Source of the DNA: Adiantum capillus-veneris
Lineage: Eukaryota > Streptophyta > Polypodiopsida > Polypodiales > Pteridaceae
NCBI GenBank assembly: GCA_014529385.2
Contig: CM043942.1
Coordinates: 112,252,141-112,316,140 of the forward strand
Length of the DNA: 64,000 nucleotides
Reading direction: 5' to 3'
Shown here piece by piece: positions 56,160 to 64,000 of this stretch. The notes beneath the pieces were generated by a model. The model had not been told where the DNA came from. It worked only from the letters and a program-made list of their open reading frames with translations, and ran no database searches. Numbering within the stretch: position 1 is the first letter of the stretch; each line of letters starts with the position of its first letter. Both the position numbers and the translations under genes were made by a program.

Positions 56160-57529
56160 TTTGTTTTCCCCAAGTTTTTGTGGTCAGAATTGATCCAAAT
56201 TGACTGATACTTGGTCAACTGTTTAATTTTGTCAGTTGGACAACTTCTGTTTCATCAAGTGAGAATTTTGTTGCAGTTATGCTGAAAAAGACATTATACG
56301 CGTATGATGTCTTTTGTCACAGATTTTGACTATTTTGGTTATGCTCACTCTCAATGGCCCCTTTATGCTCTGTTCACTCACAAAATTTAGTTTGAACTCT
56401 GTTTGAGCAAGTTATGGCTAGTTCAGGCTTTTCTTGGCAATTTTCCGCTTTTGACTTGTTTTCTGGGTCAATTGTGATCCAAATGGGATGAAACTTGAAA
56501 TATAACCTCTAGACAGCTATTACAATGGATCTGTGTTGGCAAAGTATCAAAATATGTCCAAAATTAGGTCAAAGACATCATACGCGTATGATGTCTTTTT
56601 CATCAATTTGGGTCCAAACTTGATATTTATGCTTTCTACAGTGTTTGTAACAATCTTGTCAGGTCAGATTTCAAAAATAAGCAATGGAAGTGCAAAAAGA
56701 CATTATACGCGTATGATGTCTTTTTTCCCAGATTTTGACTATTTTTGGTTTTAAGCCTTCTCCAATGTTTATAATTGAGTTTCAGGTGTTTTTGTCAGGT
56801 TTGAATGTAAAAACAAGATCTGAATCCAAAATTTCCTATTCTTTGCGTTTCTTGGACTCCGACTTGTCTTTTCGGGTTTCTTTGAGTGTTAATGCTCTTG
56901 TTTTAAGTTGACCTTAGGGTAAAACCCCCCTTCTAAACACTCTGGCAATGTCAAATTTTCAATTTTAGTCTCTGTTTAGGTCCTAAGACATCATACGCGT
57001 ATGATGTCTAAAGTTGCAGATTTTCAGTTTTTCAGCACAGAACTCTTCCAATAGCTCTTTTAAGTGCTCAGCAACAATCAGTTACACAGAAAATTTTTCT
57101 GAACTTTGTTTATTGCATATTTCACTACCAAAGAGACTTTTTCAGTGATCTAACATGCAATCAAACACATCAAGCAAATAGAACACCAATCGATAGCTCT
57201 AGATCAGGATCAAATCAGGCCCTACCTAAGCTACTTCTAATCATAAAATGGAATTTTTGCAATTGAAAATATAAAGAGATTTACTACCACACAAGGAGTA
57301 GCAAATGCTTTTTATGTCAACAACCACTTAAACACCATCAAAAAACAATCTAATCTAAGCTAGACTAAAAATACTGTCAACGCGGAAGACCCAGGAATAC
57401 CCCACTTCCTAGTATCTCTCGAGATCTTCGGAGTCCACCACTCCTAGATCTTTTCTAACTAAAGTATACAAAGTAGTTTATACGACTCACCTCGTAGGAT
57501 TAGTCTAAGGTCACCTACTTAGGGCTCTC
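56160..57529 (-). promoter_or_regulatory. G4 leader with palindrome array B
   Basis: A 1.37-kb untranslated leader between the primer site and gag. It holds four copies of the same 24-bp dyad as array A, at 56289-56312, 56573-56596, 56698-56721 and 56986-57009. Spacings are 284, 125 and 288 bp, close to those of array A. Copies at 56289 and 56698 carry the same one-base variant as 44579. The nearest copy lies 130 bp before the gag ATG. The intervening sequence shows faint relation to array A (for example GTTCAGGCT, GATCCAAAT and TTTGCGT blocks in similar places) but has diverged far more than the dyads. Confidence 0.85.
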
Positions 57530-57548
57530 GTCCCCGGCAGCGGCGCCA
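57530..57548 (-). other. G4 primer binding site (Asp tRNA)
   Basis: TGGCGCCGCTGCCGGGGAC on the minus strand, two bases inside the 5' LTR. It matches the complement of the 3' end of plant tRNA-Asp (CCCCGGCAACGGCGCCA) with one mismatch. Confidence 0.88.
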
Positions 57549-57550
57549 AA

Positions 57551-58487
57551 TGTTAAGGCGGTTACGCCGCTAGCGGAAGCTAAATAGCGAGAACTCAACC
57601 AACAACAGAATTTGTCAGACGAGGACGAAGCTTGACCCGCAGGCGCATGGAAACAACTAGGTGGGTGTCAAATCACCTACTCGACCTTCTAATGACAATC
57701 ACTACCAAGGAAATCAAATCTAAGTTCTAAAATACGCAAGTGACTGAAATCCGTACTACGAACGAATGCTATACGAAACAGGATCTAGAATCATCGAATC
57801 GATCTCAAACTCAAGGGGAAGTCTATACACTAGGTAAGAACAACACCCTAAAGACTTGAACTGCAAAATCAACCTATAACCACTCCGTGCGGTAAACGCG
57901 TATGAAGACAGGCCGAAAATTACAGGTGACCGAAACTTGACCCCGATGGTACGAATGTGTAGCTCTACTCGTTGTGGTTCTATAGATATGCTGCACGCTC
58001 TATTCCGACACACGAGTTGGAAGAAAACTCACACCGAAGCTCGTAGGAACTTACCACACATAGAAGCCGATAGCGCGCACTCTTGGTATCTGTGCGTAGC
58101 TCTCGCCGTTGCTAACACAATGGCGGTGTCGCTTCTCCAATGGCGGCTCCGTAGCTCGCGTAGCAAGGAGATAAGACTCTCTCTCTCTCTCTCTCTCTCA
58201 GACACAGTCACAGCGCTCAAAACTCACCTTGATTAATTATTGAATCTCTCTTTAGGTTACAAAACTTTGGCTTATATACCTCAGCCTTGGAGGTGAGAAC
58301 ATCTCTAATTATTTACATAAGCAGGTGAAATTACGTCGGGATTACAAGCTGGAAACTCAATTGAGTCCCGTTACTTAATGAATGGCTCAAATCAAAATTA
58401 ATGTCGGAAAGACATTTATTACAATCAATGGTTACAAAATGATGGGCGTGAGCAAAAATGCGGGTGTGATCCTCTGCTGGCTCAACA
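57551..58487 (-). repeat. G4 5' LTR
   Basis: 937 bp, identical to 39462-40400 except one substitution and one CT repeat unit. It holds the CT run (58177-58198) and the same ACGCGTATGA ten-mer at 57896-57905. Confidence 0.97.
58271..58278 (-). promoter_or_regulatory. G4 LTR TATA box
   Basis: TATATAAG on the minus strand in the 5' LTR, with the same sequence in the 3' LTR at 40184-40191. A start about 30 bp downstream would leave U3 at roughly 58279-58487 and a long R-U5. Confidence 0.6.
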
Positions 58488-59460
58488 TCCAATCTTGTTT
58501 GGCTCACGAAGACTAGGTTGCAAAGCAGCTTGATCAATCTTATCCGTACAGTCTTTTGGTAGAGGTAATGCTACTGGTTTCACTTTCTTTGCCACAGACT
58601 TGTACTTGGTCTCCACTTTTACATCAACACCATGAACATTTTTAAAATCCCCAACGACTTTGTACATTTCTATTGAGCATACTTTCACGACCTCACTTTC
58701 CATACGCAAATTGCAATCCACTAAAGACTCCAAGTCTTGCATAGTATCCAAAAACGAACACTCATCAAACACACATGCAATGCATTCATCATCTTCTAGC
58801 AAACCATTCATCTTCAAATCTCTTTGTATACTATTTACTTGTTGTCATTTACCTCGCTTTAAGTCCTCACACTTTGTAAAAGCAATAGATCCATAGTCTG
58901 TTAATCCTACAAAATCTGTAGAAAATGATTCCTTTGCATGTACATGATGCGAGAACTTTTCTCTTATTGTACCACTGCCATCCCGCTCTACAATGGTACA
59001 TGGCCAAAAACGCTTATATCCATGTGGTCCTTGAAGTCTATTTTTTCCTTTGGCAAAGGTTGCTCTATAAGACTTTCACGATTTCCTTCATGATCCACAC
59101 AAACAGTAAGGAAGTGTACTCCACGCTTTCCATCCCTATTCCTTCTCCTAGCATAAGCTGACCCATCGTCCATCACCCTTGTTTCCATGAGAGTAGCAGT
59201 GATGTATGGCTGCCCAAGGATAAGAGGGTATGTAGACATCTCCTGTATAAAGAAATTTTGGTCATCTTTCACATCTTCTATAGTCACCTTTACATTTGGA
59301 CAAGCTCCATACAGCTCCCTTGATGAGTTGTTTATTGCACGAATCATCCAGCCATGACTTATATCATTTGGCCATTTTTCTTTTTGATAAAAACTCTTTG
59401 ACATGACGTTAATTTATGACCCATGATCTATAAACGCAATGTATGGCTCTTCCAAGTCTC
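58488..59460 (-). pseudogene. G2 protease region and linker, broken
   Basis: The frame 59404-58988 has SKSFYQKEKWPNDISHGWMI and YPLILGQPYITATLMETRVM, the second half of the protease. The active-site segment just upstream (59405-59450) reads IDHGS and then a stop, where G1 has IDHGSE. The frame 58817-58482 continues the linker toward RT (EDDECIACVFDECSFLDTMQ) up to the G4 insertion. Confidence 0.78.
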
Positions 59461-59638
59461 CTACTTTTACCAAGGTCTCAGTAGTTTCTCTTTCCAAGTG
59501 ACTCTTCAAGTAGTAACTCTTGTGAGTGGTCTCAACTTCATCTACATCATCCAAGAAACGAACGTGTTTTACTCCTCCCCTAGACTTGTAGCACCCAACA
59601 ATAGTTTCTTCACCTTGCTCGCCATAGACCTGTATACC

Positions 59639-61269
59639 CTATGCATTTAAAGTCTCTTCTTCACCTTGTACATGGATAGATTCAGTAAGAGACTGCCGCT
59701 TCCTCTTTATGATATCAATTATTTCTTCATGAAACTCCCTCTTTGCTATTCCAAGGACCTCACCCAAACTAAATTCCACCTTACTATTTAAAATCCTCTC
59801 TTCCAAAACCTTTTTGAGATCGGTTGCCGCCTCTATATCAGATTGGAGTTTGTAGGCGGGACCCTTTGCTTTGGATTTTGTTGCTTCCTTCTTCTTTTCT
59901 TTAGAGGGTTCTTGCATATCCACTTTGGGGACAGGCATTTGTTCCAAAAAATGTGATCTAGGAGGCCCTGTGTCATTTATGCCTCCACTCCTCGTCGCCC
60001 GTTTTGAAGGCCCTTCATCCCCATTCTCACACCTGCGTTGCTCTTCGACAATGGCCTCATTGGCTTGACATTTGGCAATGTATGCATGCACTGACAAAGA
60101 GTCCACGGGGTCATTCCAACCTCTTTAGTCATCTTACCCTTCATAGCGGAATCTATCGCACATGGCCATAATTCTCCAATACCATTAGATTCCTCTTTCC
60201 CAACCTTGATTGATCCTTTTTTCTTAATAGGATCCACCTTCAACCCATAGGCGACTGTCTCAACCATTGAGATGGCATGGCTAGTAGCCATGTCCTCGAC
60301 TAGTTTCTTCATCTCGCCTTTGCCAAAGTTTGTCCCCAAGAGATTACCTATTTCACTTGAGTGGATTTTTTCATTTTTTAAGAAAACAAGCTCCTTTTTC
60401 AAAGCGTCTTTAAAAATTTCACAATCCCTCCTTGCATGGTCAGTCCTATTACACTATATGCATCTATTGACAAAGCCTTCTCTAGTTTGAGGTCGTTGCC
60501 CTGTAGATTGACCTAATGGTTGTCCCTTTTCTTCTAGCCTTGTAAGCTTTAGCTTGAGCTCTTGCATTCCCTTGACAATATCATCTAGAATGGACTTGTC
60601 ACTCTTTGGAACCACAATCACAGGCTTTATAGGACTCTTGGGAACACTTGGGACTTGAGTAGTGTTGACTATCATCTTGTCTCTTTGTCGTTGTCTCTTA
60701 GTAAGCAGTGAAATGGGGTCTTCAACTTCATTCCAATTAGTATTTAAGCCTTGTTCCGCATCCTTATCCTCAAGTAGTAGCTCTAACTTTTCTTGAATCT
60801 CTTTAACTGCGGCCTGCAAAAAGATCTCTGTCTTCTCCAAGTTTAGGGTAGCCTTCTCAGTCCTTGAAAATTGATCATAGCGGCGTTCAAATTCCCTTAG
60901 CAGTTCGGTAGGCGAAAGTCCCTCTTTTGGACAAACTACCCACTCTAAAAAAAAGTCCTCTCGTTACCCTTTCGGGGTCCTCCATGAAATACTCATCCTT
61001 CAAGGCTAATTTTCATGCTTCCCAAGTTGCCCAATGCTCATTTCTAATTCCCTGTACATGCTCTCTAATCTCGGGAATAACAACTAGTTTAAAACTTTGT
61101 ACCATCTCTGCTTTGGGCAGTCGATATAGCTCCATCTCCTTACATACCCACAAAAGTACTTTGTTACATCTTTATCTTTAAATTGAACCATTTTCTTCAC
61201 CACATATTGAAGCGCTTTGGTTAAGGAAAGCTCCCTCCTTTCCGCAGCTTGCTGCTGCTGCATAAACAC
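59639..61269 (-). pseudogene. G2 gag-like region, broken
   Basis: Frames 61269-61084, 60840-60454, 60402-59977 and 60106-59639 match the G1 gag region block by block (for example NWNEVEDPISLLTKRQRQRD and SMVETVAYGLKVDPIKKKGS). Frame changes separate them. No zinc knuckle is visible. Confidence 0.72.
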
Positions 61270-61420
61270 TGCAAAAGCTTAAAACATTTACATTGTGATT
61301 GGATCAAACCGAACACCCTGTTGCTCTTGTTGCTCCATAGATTTAAAGATTTAATTTGAAACCTTCAATGAAGATTTTGGACCCTCACCCTAGCCTACTT
61401 TGCATCGGGTTCACCAAAAA

Positions 61421-62417
61421 TGTGTCCAGAAGTGTGCAGTGCGACTAGAAAAGTGCTGGGCCTTTGACTGTGAGGATTCGAAGCAAAATCAAGCAAGGTG
61501 TAGATAATTTGAAGCTAAATACATACTAAAGAAGAACCAAACTCCATCCATGAAAGCTCCACTTTGAAAAGGAACCAAGATTAATTCAAAACTCTTCTGT
61601 GTGTAAAGATCAGGTGTAGGCTCGCTCCCAATTGCACAGATACAGTGCTCATTCGACCTGTTAAAAACCCTAAATTTATGCTTCGATTCTTCATTATGAC
61701 GGTTTCATGGAAGCTTCAGTACTTCATTGGAGAAGCCCAAGTAGTTATTTGAGGAGGGGAAACCCTAATTGGAGGCCTCGGGGAGGCTTCACAGCCTCAA
61801 CCATGTAATGGAAGTAGCACGGGACTGCACTAGCACCCTGTAAAGGAACGGTTGTATGTCCTTGCTCATATGCCCAAATGAGCTCAGTTTTGGCTCATTG
61901 ATGTGGCATTTTGAGCTATTTTTAGGCTATTTTTGACCATTTTGTGGGCATTTTTAGCCCAAAAATACCCCTTTTTGTTCGTTAAAAAAACCCAAACGAG
62001 CTGAAAAAATTCCTAAATTTGTGGAAAAATCCCATTGGGCTCAAATTTCATGTTGAACCTCATTTTATCACTTGGTAAGCACTTTGGACACGTCTTACGT
62101 CCGCACATGAAACCTGCTATTTTTTGCCAACATCGTCCGCATTGAACTTTCTGTGCAAAATGAGCGTGCCACTTCAAAACAATTGACATTTGTACATTCC
62201 TAAAGAAAATTAGGCATATATTTATGTGAAAAGCATGCCATAGTGCCACGTCTAGGGCCTCTCCCGCTCGGCAAGGTATGTACACGACTACAACTGTGGC
62301 ATTTAGTTTCGCATATATCACACTATGTACATTATAGCATTCGGTCCCACATTACAAAAGCATTGAGAGTGAGTTAGATATTTTAGTTTCAGATCATGAA
62401 CGTACCACGGCACGACA
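61421..62417 (-). repeat. G2 5' LTR
   Basis: An approximately 997-bp LTR, TGTGTCCAGAAGTGTGCAGT to CCACGGCACGACA on the plus strand, partner of 35379-36389. The plus-strand sequence GCATCGGGTTCACCA just outside (61401-61415) is the primer-site region. The tRNA is not identified. Confidence 0.83.
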
Positions 62418-63025
62418 TCGCCAATTTTCTTTTACCAACTCATTTATACACACATCTGGGAGGATGTGTGTGATATGGGCCTTACTTGTGTGCTGTAGTT
62501 GCTAGAAATGAGTTTCTATGTTTCTGGCGAGGGTGCCAATTTTCAACGGTTCGAAAACGCGCCAAAACGGATGTCCCTTTCTTCCACGTTAAGCTTTGCT
62601 TGTTTAAGCGGTGTTTGAACCATGTAAGGCTATTGTAGCACGAGGCTTATTTATCATTTATAGAAAACTAAGCCAGATATACCCAGACAGAGCATTAAAT
62701 GAATAACTAAGCCTCTTGCATTGTCACACGAGCCTTAGTTAGCCATTCATCCTCCCAAATAAGCCATCAACTTCATAATCGAGGTTTGCAGGGTACCTGA
62801 TCAGGGCCGTTTATCTGCTCAATTTTCTTCTACATAATCCAACCATGCCAATAGTGGGAAGGAAATTCAATGAACGCCAAGCAGAGTGCACCAAGTCAAC
62901 ACCAAGAATCGCTGCCAACTCAACGTGAAAAATCTATTCTGTTGAGCGCATTGTCAGCACTAAGTGCAATCGCTGGATTCAATTGGCCCCACTCCCCCTG
63001 AGTGTGAAGGTTGGAAACGTAACCG

Positions 63026-63115
63026 AGTGACCATTCCCTGCAATAATGCTCCCGCCAATGGCTCCCAACCTCCATCAATCGCTATGCGGTCGCACTATTA
63101 CAGGGAATGGTCACT
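63026..63115. repeat. 15-bp perfect inverted repeat
   Basis: AGTGACCATTCCCTG at 63026-63040 is repeated inverted at 63101-63115 with a 60-base loop. A further partial copy, GGGACCATTCC, follows directly. No function is assigned. Confidence 0.7.
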
Positions 63116-63869
63116 TAGGGACCATTCCTTACACCTTCACAACTATGCCAGCATTGCCATAGTTACAAAGGGTGGGCATAGTTATTCATTTAATATTGAT
63201 GCTCTTTGCATGTGACCAAGAATGAGGCTTAGTTATTTGTTCAAATAACTGACAACTAAGGCTGGCATGACCATAGCCTAATAGGTCCTCTCATCCAAAA
63301 TTGAACACTGAGAACCAAAGAGAAAGATAGGTTGCGCACATGCAGCGGGTCCGATGGCTAACCGATTGAGGGTGAATGAGAGCCATCTACCGGAAGCCTG
63401 TGCACATGCTACAACTCCAGTCATCGTCATGACTCAGGACAACGCCATTTACTGAGCTGTCTTGTGCCACAACTAGTACCAGGGCTTTGCTCCAAGGAAA
63501 CGGCTCTTCGACGAAGGTGACCGTTAAGGCTTTTCTACTGACATCTCTGTGGTGCCTGTGAGAACCTAGATAGATAAGTACAGGGGTGTTGTGGGGTTTT
63601 GGTGGGCCTCTGGCGGGCTTCGTGCACTTTTGGGTCGGAGGATGCGACCCAAAGGTGCGCAGGCTAAGAGAGAGAGAGAAGAAGGGTTTCTTTGCACAAC
63701 AGTGAAAACCCCAGAACTTTCAGAACTTTACAGAATTCTCTACCCTGGGTACGATCGCAAGCGATGGAAGCTTTCATGTGGTTAGCTGGCCTCCGGACTA
63801 TATGACATGGGCATGGGGGCATGGGATCTATGGTGAGAGCATGGAGCACCGTAGATCTTGTCGGCATCG

Positions 63870-63955
63870 AAAAAATAATCTCGGGTATAAAAAGTAATCT
63901 CGGATACCCGAAATTACTTTTGGTCACATTTGGTATAAGAATAATCTCGGGACCA
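63870..63955. repeat. AATCTCGG repeats with inverted copy at window edge
   Basis: The word TAATCTCGG occurs at about 63875, 63894 and 63943, and an inverted copy (CCGAAATTACTTT) at about 63907-63919 can pair with AAAGTAATCTCGG, with one mismatch. This may be the terminus of a transposon that continues beyond the window. Confidence 0.45.
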
Positions 63956-64000
63956 TACCATCACAATAAACACGTAAGTGCTCGTGGATAAGACATGGGA

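Larger units (their letters stand above)
39462..58487 (-). mobile_element. G4: 19-kb young gypsy element with extra ORF
   Basis: A 19,026-bp element with a perfect TCCAA target duplication (39457-39461 and 58488-58492). Its LTRs differ by one substitution (AAT/ATT near 40150 and 58237) and one CT unit. A tRNA-Asp primer site and a purine tract are present. Order on the minus strand: leader with four palindromes, Gag, protease 1, RT, RNase H, two HHCC modules, integrase, protease 2 and tail, spacer with five palindromes, 1092-codon ORF, 3' LTR. The no-chromodomain integrase and the extra 3' ORF recall the Tat/Athila side of plant gypsy elements. The two proteases and duplicated leader do not match any arrangement I know. 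Gag-pol needs eight frame changes to be read through. Confidence 0.96.
35379..62417 (-). mobile_element. G2: Ty3/gypsy element split by G4
   Basis: A sister of G1 on the minus strand, about 8 kb without the 19-kb insert. It has a 5' LTR (61421-62417), gag, protease, RT, RNase H, integrase and 3' LTR (35379-36389). G4 inserted between the protease linker and RT: flanks CATATGTCCAA (ending 39461) and TCCAATCTTG (from 58488) rejoin into the sequence still continuous in G1 near 23160. I could not find a matching target duplication at the outer ends. The coding regions are heavily shifted and stopped. Confidence 0.88.
62418..64000. other. No recognised gene; small inverted repeats
   Basis: AT- and GC-mixed sequence with no supported gene. 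The plus-strand frames at 62964-63215 and 63591-63785 show no motif. It contains a hairpin (63026-63115), inverted AT-rich words around 62650-63290 (GCCTTAGTTA and CTAAGCC types) that hint at a small transposon, and a repeat cluster near the window end. Confidence 0.35.

Noticed and set aside
43876-57009. CRISPR array or bacterial operator repeats
   Set aside because: The nine palindromes are 125-288 bp apart within a plant LTR retrotransposon. There are no uniform short spacers and no cas genes.
35379-62417. Target duplication for G2
   Set aside because: The bases outside the two LTRs (CCCGC and TCGCC) do not match. The ends are too old or the boundaries are a few bases off.
1-64000. tRNA, rRNA or organelle DNA
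   Set aside because: I saw no cloverleaf-type sequence with consensus A/B boxes, no rRNA blocks and no plastid or mitochondrial genes. tRNA-like matches are only primer binding sites of 12-19 bp.

Overview
This window is retrotransposon-rich nuclear DNA of a land plant. I recognise no intact host gene, no tRNA, rRNA or CRISPR array, and nothing prokaryotic. The evidence is plant-type Ty1/copia and Ty3/gypsy elements, primer sites for initiator-Met and Asp tRNAs, CT/GA microsatellites and MITE-like elements. The style of one gypsy family (G1/G2) reminds me of elements in seed-free plants such as ferns. That is an impression from memory, not a search result.

Layout. 1-4.7 kb: a 1.34-kb inverted-repeat element (198-1537), a MITE (3003-3468) and exon-like scraps of an unidentified gene. 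4702-9922: C1, an old copia element on the minus strand with a CTATG target duplication. 9.9-18.8 kb: no recognisable gene, two minisatellite-type duplications, a 358-bp repeat and a second MITE copy. 18.8-20.7 kb: G3, a truncated chromodomain gypsy element. 20725-26959: G1, a decayed gypsy element with one LTR almost wholly lost. 27698-33098: C2, a copia element on the plus strand with a TCTTC duplication but a broken reverse transcriptase. 35379-62417: G2, a sister of G1, split by G4. 62.4-64 kb: no recognisable gene.

The most interesting object is G4 (39462-58487, minus strand). It is a 19-kb gypsy element with a TCCAA target duplication and LTRs differing by one substitution and one CT unit, so it inserted very recently into G2. 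Its order is 5' LTR, tRNA-Asp primer site, leader, Gag, protease 1, reverse transcriptase, RNase H, two zinc-binding HHCC modules, integrase, a second aspartic protease fused after the integrase, a Trp/Lys-rich tail, a second non-coding spacer, a 1092-codon extra ORF, polypurine tract and 3' LTR.

G4 carries nine copies of a 24-bp palindrome. Four lie in the leader before gag and five in the spacer before the extra ORF. In both arrays the last copy sits about 130-150 bp from the ATG, and the spacings are similar. This looks like a duplicated control module driving two expression units of one element.

The gag-pol frame of G4 changes eight times, always in the same direction, and most changes can be pinned to homopolymer runs, with no in-frame nonsense inside the long ORFs. 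That pattern suggests single-base under-calling or inherited slippage deletions rather than ordinary decay.
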